This document shows, one piece after another, positions 16,000 through 24,569 of a stretch of 52,143 nt of DNA. The position numbers and the translations under genes were made by a program. The notes beneath the pieces were generated by a model, which was given only the letters and a program-made list of their open reading frames with translations, searched no databases and was not told where the DNA came from. Numbering within the stretch: the first letter of the stretch is position 1; each line of letters begins with the position of its first letter. Source of the stretch: Amycolatopsis sp. (GTDB lineage Bacteria; Actinomycetota; Actinomycetes; Mycobacteriales; Pseudonocardiaceae); assembly GCF_025464955.1 (NCBI RefSeq), contig NZ_JAODNM010000058.1, forward strand, positions 1-52,143, read 5' to 3'.

Positions 16000-18903
16000 C
16001 TACACCGGCCCGCGCACCGGACGCCCCGATGCCTGGGTCGGGTGGACGAACCCGTTGATGTGCAAGGAAACAGCCCGTACGAAACCGGTGTCACCGCCGG
16101 CCGCGTCGACCACCGAGAACGTCCACGTGCCGTCCACCGAGGACGTGGCCAGCGACGTGAACTTCGCCGTCGGCCGCCAGGTTCCGGTGAAGGGCGCGTT
16201 CCCGGCGAGCACCGAGCTGAACGGCTGAGCCGCGCTGTCGGCGAACACGACCTGGCAGAGGTTGTTGCCACCGCTGCCGTTGCGCTGGAACACCGTCACC
16301 TTGGCGCCGGACGGCGACGTGAGCGTGCCCACCAGATCTCCGACGTAGGTATGGTCGAGGCCCACGGTGGTCGAACCCGCGGTGTCACTACAAGTCGTGC
16401 CGTCGACCGACAGCGTGACCTTGGACGCCGGGCCGACACCGCTGACCACGATCGGCACCGAAGCGCCGAGTGGGCTGTTGTCCGGGATCGCGACCGGGGC
16501 GCCGGCGTAGGCGAAGTCCGTCGCCACCGGCGAAGGCTGCCCCACCGACAGCGGGAATTCCGCTGTCGTCGGGGAAAGCGAACCGGCGAAGGTCACCCTC
16601 GCGTCGAGAACCACCGGGATGCCGAGCTGCTGCGTGGCGGGAACCGTCACCGTGAAGTCGTTCACCCCGGTCTGCCCCTGGCTGATCGTGCCGTAGGACT
16701 TCGCCCGCGGCGCGATCGTCACCCCGGGCGTCGGGCTGATGAGCACGACGCTCGTCGACACCGCGGCACCGTCGCCGTTGTTGGTGACCGGCAGGGTCAC
16801 CTTCGCGGTGTCGCCCGGTTCCAGGTACCCGCTGCCGCCGGCCACCGAAACCGTCGGCTGCTGGGCCTGGACCAGCGGCTGCGGACTGGCACCGGTGTAG
16901 GCGAGCGCGCGGTCGGCCAGGATGACGCCCGCCCCGCTCACGTTGTCGACGCCGGGTGCCTCGATGTCCACGGCGGTGTTGACCAGCGCGGACCGGACGT
17001 CAGCGGGCGAAAGGCCCGGGTTGCCCGACAGCACCAGCGCCGCGACGGCCCCGGCGTGCGGGGCGGCCGCGGAGGTGCCGAAGAACGGGGAGAACCCGCC
17101 GACGCTCGTGCTCACGCCGTCCGCCGCGGCGATTTCCGGTTTCTGGCGTACCTCGCCACCGGTCGCGGTGACGTTGCCCGGGGTGATCGGCGTGCCGTCT
17201 GCCTGGTAGAACATGCGCCTCGGCCCGTCCGAGCTGAACCGCTCGACCTTGCTGGCGGCGCTGAACGAGCCGGGGAACGGCCCGGCCGGGTTAGCCGGGT
17301 CGCCGGGCTCGAGTGGCCTGGGGAACGCGGCAGCGGCCGGCACGGCAGCCACGCTGAACGCCTGTCGTGCCGCGGAGTGGCCCACGGTGACACCCGGGGT
17401 GTTGTACGCCTTCAGCCCGTCCGCCGAGTTGGAGAACCGGCCGCCCAGCGCCGAAAGCGAGAGGTAGCGGGCCTGCCCCGAGAACTTGACGACCGCGAGG
17501 CGCAAGCCCGTGCCGCCGAAAATCGGCGTGTTCAGCCGCTCGTACGGGTCCTGGGTACCGGTTTGGTTGTTCTGGCTGAACGAAACCACGTTGCCCGCCG
17601 CGTCGAGCAGGTAGAGGTCGTAGTCGTTCGACGAGGCGCCCAGCGGGTCCGACCAGAACAGCGTCACCGGCACACCGGCCGAGGACGCGTCGGAGATCGG
17701 CTCGAAGATCTGGGTGCCGCCGGCGCCGGCGAAGTTGTGCGCGGTGCCGGCGAACTTGCCGACGCTCTTGCCGGAGTCGGCGAAGTCGCCCTCCCAGTGC
17801 GCGGCGGTGCCGTCGGCCACACTGCCTTCGTTGCCGGCCGAAGAGAAGTAGAGCGCACCGTCGGCGGTGACGTCGTTGACGGCCTGCGCGATGAGGCCGT
17901 CCTGGAACGGCGACTCGGTGAAGTAGATGACGTCGTCGACGATGACGTCGCAGTGCGACTGGAAACGCAGGTTGCGGATGTTGTCCGCGAAGCTGGCGTC
18001 GGAGGTGAACGCGGTCGCGAAACCGAGCGCCGCGCCGGGCGCCAGGTCGTGGATGATCTCCAGCATCGCGGTGCCTTCGTCACCGGAACCCTGCTGGCCG
18101 GCCGGCACGTCGACGGACGCCGGGAGCTCGCCCTTCGCCTGCGAGACGGCGAGCGAGTCGACGCCGTCGGACAACGCGCACGCCTTCACCCCGACGCCGG
18201 TGACGCCGTACTGCTGACGTGCGATGTCGGCGCCCTCGGCCTTGTCGCCTTCGCTGGTGACCGTGCCGGTCTGCACGCCTGCGGCCTGGGCTTTCGCCTT
18301 GGCCTGTGTCGCCTGCTGCAACGCGGCGCCGATCCGCGCGGCCTTGGCTTCCTTGGTTTCCGGCTTCACCGCCGGTGCCGCCGGAGCGTTCGGCTCGCGG
18401 GCTGTCCGCGCCTGGTCGGCGACCTGGATCTGCCGCACGTCACCCCGTTGGGCGAGCGTCGTCACCGCTGCGAGTGGTAACTCAGCGCGCACGTTCCCGG
18501 TCCGCTGCGAAACCGCGCGGATGCCTCCGCCGGCCGCCTTGACCGAGTTGATGAAGTTGTCGGACACCTTGTCGACGCGGATGTCGACCACCACGGTCCC
18601 GCTCGCCGACACGTTCGCGCCGGTCTGGAGCCGGGGCACCGCGGCGGCGGAAAAACGCGACGCGCGGAGCTTCTGCTCGACGAGCAGACTGCTGTCTACT
18701 TTGGCTTCCCCAGCACTCTGAGACTTCTTAATCGCTTGCAGGGCGGCGATTTGCTGCTCGGTAGTGGCGGAAAAAGTGCCCGCCGAGCCGGCCGTGGCCG
18801 CCGAGGCCGTCGTGGGTGTGACAAGACCGAGGACAGCGATCAGTACCGCTGCCCCGGCCGTGGTTCTTGCTCTGATGGCTCTCATGGAATGAGCTGGACG
18901 CAC
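16000..18903 (-). CDS. Large secreted subtilase-fold (S8/S53-like) protease with P-domain
   Basis: A 967-residue exported protease. Residues 1-35 are a signal peptide (hydrophobic core to TTASA) and about 36-210 are a propeptide-like Ala/Lys-rich region. The subtilase-fold domain follows: ALSDGVDS (D246), GSGDEGTAMLEII (E276 where subtilisin has HGT), SSAGNEG (oxyanion Asn, N358) and FGTSAAAPHAGAVAAL (Ser611). The conserved His is Glu, so the triad may be Asp-Glu-Ser as in sedolisins, matching the S53-like branch. An APHD/CARDB-like beta domain follows, and about 820-960 form a proprotein-convertase P-domain (VGLDHTYVGDLVGTLTSPSG). The GTG start at 18903 follows GGAGG. A perfect 16-bp palindrome lies upstream. 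Confidence 0.88.
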   Translation of the reverse strand: MRPAHSMRAIRARTTAGAAVLIAVLGLVTPTTASAATAGSAGTFSATTEQQIAALQAIKKSQSAGEAKVDSSLLVEQKLRASRFSAAAVPRLQTGANVSASGTVVVDIRVDKVSDNFINSVKAAGGGIRAVSQRTGNVRAELPLAAVTTLAQRGDVRQIQVADQARTAREPNAPAAPAVKPETKEAKAARIGAALQQATQAKAKAQAAGVQTGTVTSEGDKAEGADIARQQYGVTGVGVKACALSDGVDSLAVSQAKGELPASVDVPAGQQGSGDEGTAMLEIIHDLAPGAALGFATAFTSDASFADNIRNLRFQSHCDVIVDDVIYFTESPFQDGLIAQAVNDVTADGALYFSSAGNEGSVADGTAAHWEGDFADSGKSVGKFAGTAHNFAGAGGTQIFEPISDASSAGVPVTLFWSDPLGASSNDYDLYLLDAAGNVVSFSQNNQTGTQDPYERLNTPIFGGTGLRLAVVKFSGQARYLSLSALGGRFSNSADGLKAYNTPGVTVGHSAARQAFSVAAVPAAAAFPRPLEPGDPANPAGPFPGSFSAASKVERFSSDGPRRMFYQADGTPITPGNVTATGGEVRQKPEIAAADGVSTSVGGFSPFFGTSAAAPHAGAVAALVLSGNPGLSPADVRSALVNTAVDIEAPGVDNVSGAGVILADRALAYTGASPQPLVQAQQPTVSVAGGSGYLEPGDTAKVTLPVTNNGDGAAVSTSVVLISPTPGVTIAPRAKSYGTISQGQTGVNDFTVTVPATQQLGIPVVLDARVTFAGSLSPTTAEFPLSVGQPSPVATDFAYAGAPVAIPDNSPLGASVPIVVSGVGPASKVTLSVDGTTCSDTAGSTTVGLDHTYVGDLVGTLTSPSGAKVTVFQRNGSGGNNLCQVVFADSAAQPFSSVLAGNAPFTGTWRPTAKFTSLATSSVDGTWTFSVVDAAGGDTGFVRAVSLHINGFVHPTQASGRPVRGPV

Positions 18904-18950
18904 ATGCGCCTCCGGTGATTAGGCGCGTGCCCCGACTCACGCTGACCAAC

Positions 18951-18966
18951 GTCGGTGATCACCGAC
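18951..18966. promoter_or_regulatory. Perfect 16-bp palindrome, candidate operator of the protease gene
   Basis: GTCGGTGATCACCGAC equals its own reverse complement. It lies 48 bases upstream of the protease start, close to where transcription from the TATATC -10 would begin. Its symmetry and place suggest a repressor site. No cognate regulator is adjacent. Confidence 0.5.
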
Positions 18967-19159
18967 TGGATATAGCTAAAAACAGAGGGTGTCGGTAAAC
19001 ATCACCCGTTCGAGTGACACTGGAACGGTAATTTCCGCTCACCCTCCGAATTCGTCGCCGCAGGTCAAGCCGTGGGCGGGAGTGAGGCAGGTCCACGTAC
19101 CCTCAAGGCCACTACATGGCGACCCTCGCAGCCCGGGGCGAGGTGTGACGCTGTGACCT

Positions 19160-19180
19160 GACGTGAAGGCCACCTTCACA
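19160..19180. repeat. 21-bp repeat, copy 1
   Basis: A 21-base stretch beginning GACGTGAAGGCCACCTTCAC is identical to 41315-41335. It contains the small palindrome GTGAAGG-CCA-CCTTCAC. Related but weaker motifs lie around it. Confidence 0.85.
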
Positions 19181-19415
19181 GCGTTAGGCGCACTCAACTA
19201 GGCCTTCACGACGCCCCTGCCCTACCGAAAGTGCCTTCAGGAGCCCCAACAAGCACAACGCAACTGGCCCTCAACCCCGCTGCCAGCACCCACTCGCCCC
19301 GGTCCTTGCTGCTCTGGACAGAACCGACCACCCCGACCCCCTGAGGTTCCACGCATTGGCGTTCAACGCACTGCGAGGGCCCGCCATGTCGTGGCCTTGA
19401 GGGGTCCCGCCCCGG

Positions 19416-20978
19416 TCAGAGGACGAAGGAGTCCGACCAGGGTTGCGAGGCGCGGCCGGACAGGGCGTCGAGCAGGCTGACGGCCTGCTTGTCGGTCAGC
19501 GAAGCGACGAAGTCGACGACGGCGCGGCCGCGCGCGAGGCCGCGGACGGCGTCCTCACCGCTCACGCGCTCACCGGTGGCGCCGACCAGCAGCTCCGGCG
19601 ACGTCCGGGCCAGCCCGGCGTACTCGCCGTGCGCCAGCTCGACGAGGTCATGCAGCCGGCGCGGGAGGCGGTGGATCTCGTCGCGGTCGAGCAACCAGGC
19701 TTCCAGCGCGTCGACGAGCATCGACACCAAACTCGCCTGCCCGCGTTGGTGCAGCGCGAGGTCCGGGCGCAGCAGGACGAACCGCCGGTGCACGAATTTC
19801 AGCACCTGCACCTCGTGCCACTGCGCCGGGCTCAGTGTGACGTGCCCGGACCGCGTCGGCGGCGAAGGCACCACGAGCACCCCGCCGACCAGCCTCGACG
19901 TCCAGCGGGACGAGAACGCGGCCGTTGCCTGCTCGGCCTCGGTCGAGCCGTCGAAGACGCTCGCCAGCAAGTCGTCGACGAGCTCCGCGCGCACCCTGGC
20001 GACTGCGTCGGCGAAAGCTTCGTCGTCGACGATCCAGGCGTCTTTCGCGTGCAGCCGACGCCTCAGTCGCTCGAGCGAGTACCCAGGGCGGCGATGTTCC
20101 GTCGTCAGGTCTTCGTCGTCCACAGTGGACATCTCACGCGTGTGCCGCGCCCACTCACCGAGTTCCGCGGCGACGGAAGCGTGCTGGAGCACTCCGATGC
20201 GGTGGAAGTCCTGCAGATCGTGGATGGCGTACGCGATGTCGTCCGCAGTGTCCATAACGGACGCTTCAACGGTCTGCTGCCAATCCTCGACACGTCCGGC
20301 GAACGGCGCGCGGGCCTCCGCGAAATCGTCCAACTCCGTGCTGTAGGCCGAAAACTTGGACGATCCGGTACCAGGGGCGTTGTCCGGCTCAGCGGCGCCG
20401 CGCGGCGGGACCGACAAGCCCGCCGGATGCGGATCGGGGAAGTGCAGCCGCGCCCACGGGTACTTCAGCACCGCGGCACGAACGGCCGCGGTCAGGTCCA
20501 GCCCCACCGCCGACGGCCCGCGGACATCGGTCGTGGTCAGGATCCGGAACGTCTGCGCGTTGCCCTCGAACCCGTCCGCCAGCCCGAAACGATGCCGCGC
20601 GATACGGTCGAGTGTCTGTTCGCCGAGGTGCCCGAACGGCGGGTGGCCGAGGTCGTGCGCCAACGCGGCGGCCTCGGCGACGTCCGGGTCGCAGCCGCCG
20701 AGCTTGTCGGCCAGCGCGGCGGACTCGCTCGACGCGCAGATGCGCTCGGCGATCGCCCTCGCCACCTGGGCGACCTTCAGGCTGTGCGTGAGCCGGTTGT
20801 GCAGCAAACCGGAACCACCCGCGCTGACGACCTGGGTGACCCCGCCGAGCCGGGCGAAGAAAGGCGACGCGGCGATGCGGTCGCGGTCGATGCGGAACGG
20901 GCCGGTCGCCAGGTCAGTGAAGCCGCTCGCCCCTTCGGTCGCATCTCGACGCTGTGCCCTCGGATCCTCGTCTCGCAT
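19416..20978 (-). CDS. dgt: Deoxyguanosinetriphosphate triphosphohydrolase-like protein
   Basis: A 520-residue HD-domain nucleotide hydrolase that releases triphosphate from dGTP or other dNTPs and so helps control dNTP pools. The family motifs HNRLTHSLKVAQVAR and ALAHDLGHPPFGHLGEQ supply the metal-binding His/Asp residues, and DTADDIAYAIHDLQD gives the last Asp. Length is close to the actinobacterial family norm. The ATG at 20978 was chosen. In-frame GTGs at 20987 and 20999 are possible, and the open frame upstream only overlaps the divergent cyclase gene. A perfect GTCCACAGTGGAC palindrome lies inside the gene (20118-20130). Confidence 0.93.
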   Translation of the reverse strand: MRDEDPRAQRRDATEGASGFTDLATGPFRIDRDRIAASPFFARLGGVTQVVSAGGSGLLHNRLTHSLKVAQVARAIAERICASSESAALADKLGGCDPDVAEAAALAHDLGHPPFGHLGEQTLDRIARHRFGLADGFEGNAQTFRILTTTDVRGPSAVGLDLTAAVRAAVLKYPWARLHFPDPHPAGLSVPPRGAAEPDNAPGTGSSKFSAYSTELDDFAEARAPFAGRVEDWQQTVEASVMDTADDIAYAIHDLQDFHRIGVLQHASVAAELGEWARHTREMSTVDDEDLTTEHRRPGYSLERLRRRLHAKDAWIVDDEAFADAVARVRAELVDDLLASVFDGSTEAEQATAAFSSRWTSRLVGGVLVVPSPPTRSGHVTLSPAQWHEVQVLKFVHRRFVLLRPDLALHQRGQASLVSMLVDALEAWLLDRDEIHRLPRRLHDLVELAHGEYAGLARTSPELLVGATGERVSGEDAVRGLARGRAVVDFVASLTDKQAVSLLDALSGRASQPWSDSFVL

Positions 20979-21020
20979 GCCCGACACCGTATCTGTCACG
21001 GGCGCCGGTAACCTGCCGAG

Positions 21021-22157
21021 GTGGTGGACGTGCTGATCGCGGGTGCCGGCCCGGCGGGCTGGGCGCTCGCCGGCGCCTGCGCCCGCCTCGGGCTCGACAC
21101 CGCACTCGCCGATCCCGCACCGGACGCACCTTGGCAGGCCACCTATGGGCTCTGGGCGGACGAGGCACCCGATCTGCCGGCGTCCGCCGTCGCCGCAGCG
21201 CCTGCCCGCACGCTCGCCATTGCCGTGTCCGAGTACGTCATCCCGCGCCAGTACCTGGTCATCGACAACAACGGACTGCGCGACGCCTTCGCCGACAACC
21301 GCGTCGAGGTGGTCACCGGCCAGGTCGACCAAGTCGTCTCCGGCAAACTCGGCACCACCGTCGTGTTCGACGGCGGACGCCGGATGGCGGCGGGTGTCGT
21401 GGTGGACGCCAGCGGCGCAGGGCGCGCACTGTCCGGCGGTCCGGCCAAACGCACCACCGCCGAGCAGCACGCGGTCGGTGTCGTACTCGACGTCGCGGAT
21501 GCCGAACGGCTCGTACCGGACGCGGGGCACACCGCGTTGTTCATGGACTGGCGGCGTCCGGCGCCCGATCCCACGTTCCTCTACGCGCTGCCCCTCGGCG
21601 GCGGCCGCGTCCTCGTCGAAGAGACCTCGCTCGCCCGACGGCCAGGTCTCGGGCACGACGTTCTCGCCGCCCGGCTGAAAGCCCGGTTCGCGGGCGCGGG
21701 AATCCGGTCCGGCGGCCGGACCGAACGCGTCCGGATCCCACTGGACCTGCCGGTCCCCCGGAACTCGGCGATAGTCCCGTTCGGGGTCACGGCCGGGCTC
21801 GTGCACCCGGCGACCGGGTACAGCCTCGCCGGCTCGCTCCGGCTCGCGCCTCTCGTCGCGAAAGCAGTCGCTGACGGGCTCGCACAGGGGCCCTCCGCGG
21901 CGTCCGGCGCGGCACGACGGGCGCTCTGGGGTCCTCGCGCCCGCGCGGTGCACACCCTGCGCAAACGCGGCCTGAACGCGCTGTTGGGCATGTCCTGCTC
22001 CGAATTGCCCGAATTCTTCGAGCTGTTCTTCGCACTCCCTGTCGAGCGGCAGCGCGCCTTCACGTCCGGCCGCGAAGACCTGACCGGAACAGCGGTCACC
22101 ATGGCGGAGATTTTCCGCCGCAGCCCCGGAAAGCTACGCAAACACCTCATCCGCTGA
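21021..22157 (+). CDS. crtY: Lycopene cyclase-like flavoprotein
   Basis: A 378-residue FAD/NAD(P)-binding protein of the CrtY/CrtL lycopene beta-cyclase family, which closes the ends of lycopene to beta rings. It has the N-terminal dinucleotide motif GAGPAGWALA (7-16), the cyclase motif FMDWR (174-178), the acidic VEETS segment (E200, E201) thought to be catalytic, and the GLVHPATGYSLAGSLR C-terminal signature. No crtE, crtB or crtI gene is in the window, so it is an orphan here; its substrate may come from elsewhere or may not be lycopene. The GTG start at 21021 lies 42 bases from the divergent dgt gene, so the two share a compact promoter region. Confidence 0.85.
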   Translation: MVDVLIAGAGPAGWALAGACARLGLDTALADPAPDAPWQATYGLWADEAPDLPASAVAAAPARTLAIAVSEYVIPRQYLVIDNNGLRDAFADNRVEVVTGQVDQVVSGKLGTTVVFDGGRRMAAGVVVDASGAGRALSGGPAKRTTAEQHAVGVVLDVADAERLVPDAGHTALFMDWRRPAPDPTFLYALPLGGGRVLVEETSLARRPGLGHDVLAARLKARFAGAGIRSGGRTERVRIPLDLPVPRNSAIVPFGVTAGLVHPATGYSLAGSLRLAPLVAKAVADGLAQGPSAASGAARRALWGPRARAVHTLRKRGLNALLGMSCSELPEFFELFFALPVERQRAFTSGREDLTGTAVTMAEIFRRSPGKLRKHLIR

Positions 22158-22243
22158 CCTGGATTCCCCCATCCGGGGGCCGCCATGGTGAACATCAGCC
22201 GACATGAGTTTGATTTCTGTCGGCGAACGGCGATTATCTAGTC

Positions 22244-23938
22244 GTGGGCCCGACCCCGACGATCGTGAGCTTCGCCTTCCAGCCGTTGTTCAGCTTGCAC
22301 ACCGGCGGTGTCGTCGCGCTCGAAGCGCTGGCGAAGCCCGGCCGGGGTACGGCGCACCAGCTGCTCGCCGAAGCACGTCGCGAAGGCAGGCTGACCGACG
22401 TCGACATCGCACTGGCCGCCGACGCGACCCGGCAGGAAGCCGAGCACCACTCGCCGCTTCCCCTGCACCTGAACCTCACCGCGCCGACCCTGGCCGCCCC
22501 GGCCGAGTCGTTCGAGCCGCTGCTCAAGGCGCTCGCCGACGCCGGACGGCGGCCGCGTGAGGTCGTGCTCGAGATCGGGCCGCCGTTCTCGCGGCTCCCC
22601 GTCGACCAGATCTGCGCCGGCATGCGGAACCTCGGCGAGCTGGGCTTCCGCATGGCCCTCGACGGGCTCGGCCGCGGCGACCTGCCGTTGACGCTGCTCA
22701 CGTCGGCCCCGGTCGACCTGGTCAAACTGGACCGCGGGCTGATCCGGCGGCTGAGCGACGACGACGCCGCGGTCGCGGTTGTCGAAGCGCTGCTGCACTA
22801 CACGTCCAAAACCAGTCTCCGCCTCGTCGCCACCGGCCTCGAGACCGAAGCCCAACTCGCCGTCGCGCGCCGGCTCGGTATCCGGATCGCGCAAGGCACC
22901 CTGTTCGCCGAGGCCGGTCCCGAACCGGAGTGGCCGGGCGTCATCCCGGCCGTTCCGGACCCGCGAATCGAGGTGGCGGTGCCTGGGCCGCGGGTACGCG
23001 ACTTCCTGCGCCCGGCGACCACCGTGCCGACCGGGGCGACCTGCGAGGACGTCCTCACTGTGCTCGCCGAGGAGAACGGCCCGACCGGCATCGTCGGGGT
23101 CGACGCGGCGAACCGGCCGCTGTGGTCGGTCGACCGGACCCGCTTCCTGGTCGCGGTCACCGGGCCGTACGGGCACGCCCTGCACGCGAAACGCCCCGCC
23201 GAGCGCCTCGCGGACTCACCGCACACCATCCGCGCGGACGCCGGCGCGCTCGAGTTCCTGGAGCTGGTCACCGACGCCGACTGGGGACGCACGGGCGACG
23301 ACGTCGTGGTCATCGACCCAGCCGGCAAGTGCCTCGGGGTCGTGCTGGTGACCGACGTCGTGCGGGGGGTGGCCGAAGCGAAGGTCGAGGAGGCCGCGGC
23401 GCTCAACCCGCTCACCCGCCTGCCGGGCACGGACACGGTGGCCAGGGAGGTCGACCGCCGGATCAACGCCGGTGAGCCGTTCGTGGCCGCCTGGCTGGAC
23501 GTCGACTCGTTCAAGAACGTCAACGACACGGCCGGGTTCGCCGCGGGTGACGACCTGATCCGTGTGCTCGGCCGGACGCTGACCGAGCTTTCGGCCGACC
23601 ACCGCCGGATGGCCGTCAGCCATGTCGGCGGGGACGACTTCCTCATCGCCTGCGACGTCGACGAGATCGCCGCGATCGCCGGACGGCTGCTGGACACGCC
23701 GTGGTCGGCGGAAGGTCTGCAGGTGACGGTGTCGCTCGCGACACTGGTGTGCGGCACTGGCGCGATCGCTTCGTACCGCGAGGCTTCGCGCCTGCTCGCG
23801 CCGCTGAAGAAGCGGGCCAAGGCCGTGCCCGGGTCAAGCTGGGTGCTGGGAAGGCCCGGCTCGGACCGCGTCGAAGTGCTGCGCGGCATAACCCGGCAGA
23901 CAGTGCCGGAGCGGCGCGAACTCAGCCGGCCGGCTTGA
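22244..23938 (+). CDS. EAL-CBS-GGDEF protein
   Basis: A 564-residue cytoplasmic protein with EAL first (about 1-240), a CBS-like pair (about 255-380) and GGDEF last (about 385-550). In the EAL domain ALEALAKP keeps EAL, but the DDFG motif reads DGLG and the AEGVE motif reads ATGLE, so metal binding and catalysis are doubtful. The GGDEF signature is GGDDF with no upstream RxxD inhibitory site, so cyclase activity is possible but uncertain. The CBS pair may sense adenine nucleotides. The GTG at 22244 was used, although a GTG at 22265 is also in frame. The 3' end overlaps the convergent response-regulator gene by 17 bases. Confidence 0.88.
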   Translation: MGPTPTIVSFAFQPLFSLHTGGVVALEALAKPGRGTAHQLLAEARREGRLTDVDIALAADATRQEAEHHSPLPLHLNLTAPTLAAPAESFEPLLKALADAGRRPREVVLEIGPPFSRLPVDQICAGMRNLGELGFRMALDGLGRGDLPLTLLTSAPVDLVKLDRGLIRRLSDDDAAVAVVEALLHYTSKTSLRLVATGLETEAQLAVARRLGIRIAQGTLFAEAGPEPEWPGVIPAVPDPRIEVAVPGPRVRDFLRPATTVPTGATCEDVLTVLAEENGPTGIVGVDAANRPLWSVDRTRFLVAVTGPYGHALHAKRPAERLADSPHTIRADAGALEFLELVTDADWGRTGDDVVVIDPAGKCLGVVLVTDVVRGVAEAKVEEAAALNPLTRLPGTDTVAREVDRRINAGEPFVAAWLDVDSFKNVNDTAGFAAGDDLIRVLGRTLTELSADHRRMAVSHVGGDDFLIACDVDEIAAIAGRLLDTPWSAEGLQVTVSLATLVCGTGAIASYREASRLLAPLKKRAKAVPGSSWVLGRPGSDRVEVLRGITRQTVPERRELSRPA

Positions 23939-24569
23939 TGAACCCCGATTCGTAGGCCTTGATCACCGCTTGGGTGCGGTCCCGCGCGCCCAGTTTGGCG
24001 AGGATGTTGCCGACGTGGGTCTTGACCGTCTGCAGACCGAGGAAAAGCTCGCTAGCGATCTCCACATTGGACAGTCCGGTGGCCACCAGCCGGAGCACCT
24101 CGCCCTCGCGTTCGGTCAGCGCGGCAGCCTTCAGCGCGTCACCGGCGGCACCGCGATTCGCGGCGAGACGGCGGATCGCGGCCGGGAACAGCAGCGACTC
24201 CCCGGACGCGACCGTCCGGATGGCGGTGATGATCTCCTCCGGCCGAGCCCGCTTGAGCAGGAAACCACTGGCTCCGGCGAGCAACGCGTCGTAGACGTAG
24301 TCGTCGTTTTCGAAGGTGGTCACCACGATCACCTTCGGCGGTTTATCCATTGTGGACATCAGGTGGGCGGTGGCCCTGATCCCGTCGACGGTCGGCATCC
24401 GCACGTCCATCAGCACGACGGCCGGGGTCAGGCGGGACACCAGCCCAGGCACCTCGGAGCCGTCCGCGGCCTCGCCCACCACCTCGAGGTCCGGCTCGGA
24501 GGCGATGATCGCCCGAAGCCCGGCCCTGATCAACTGTTCGTCGTCGACCAGCAGCACCCCGACGCTCAT
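23922..24569 (-). CDS. NarL/LuxR-family response regulator
   Basis: A 215-residue two-component response regulator. The receiver domain (1-120) has the acidic pair D9/D10, the phospho-acceptor D55 (VVLMDVRMP) and Lys near residue 105. The LuxR-type HTH is at about 150-210 (LTEREGEVLRLVATGLSNVEIA). The ATG at 24569 follows GGGGGAG and overlaps the sensor kinase stop codon as ATGA, so the pair is translationally coupled. Its targets are unknown. No ABC or cell-envelope gene directly adjoins the pair, unlike many bacitracin/lantibiotic-type modules. It carries a TCCATTGTGGAC palindrome at 24346-24357. Confidence 0.94.
   Translation of the reverse strand: MSVGVLLVDDEQLIRAGLRAIIASEPDLEVVGEAADGSEVPGLVSRLTPAVVLMDVRMPTVDGIRATAHLMSTMDKPPKVIVVTTFENDDYVYDALLAGASGFLLKRARPEEIITAIRTVASGESLLFPAAIRRLAANRGAAGDALKAAALTEREGEVLRLVATGLSNVEIASELFLGLQTVKTHVGNILAKLGARDRTQAVIKAYESGFIKPAG

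Larger units (their letters stand above)
18904..19415. other. 512-bp intergenic region with protease promoter and repeats
   Basis: On the minus strand TTTACC and TATATC (about 18970-18996, spacer 18-19) are a plausible sigma-70-like promoter for the protease, followed by the 16-bp palindrome. The rest (about 19090-19400) contains variants of an AAGGCC(A)CTTCA/GGCCTTGAGG motif, including a 21-bp repeat (19160-19180) shared with 41315-41335. I see no gene in it. Confidence 0.5.

Noticed and set aside
15073..18480. 1135-codon open frame on the plus strand opposite the protease and acVLRF1 genes
   Set aside because: Arg/Gly/Val-rich translation without any motif. It is the antisense shadow that high-GC genes usually produce, and the minus-strand proteins have clear family signatures.
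20979..21953. N-terminal extension of the dGTPase frame by 325 codons
   Set aside because: It lies wholly antisense to the lycopene cyclase-like gene and adds no domain; the ATG at 20978 fits the family start.
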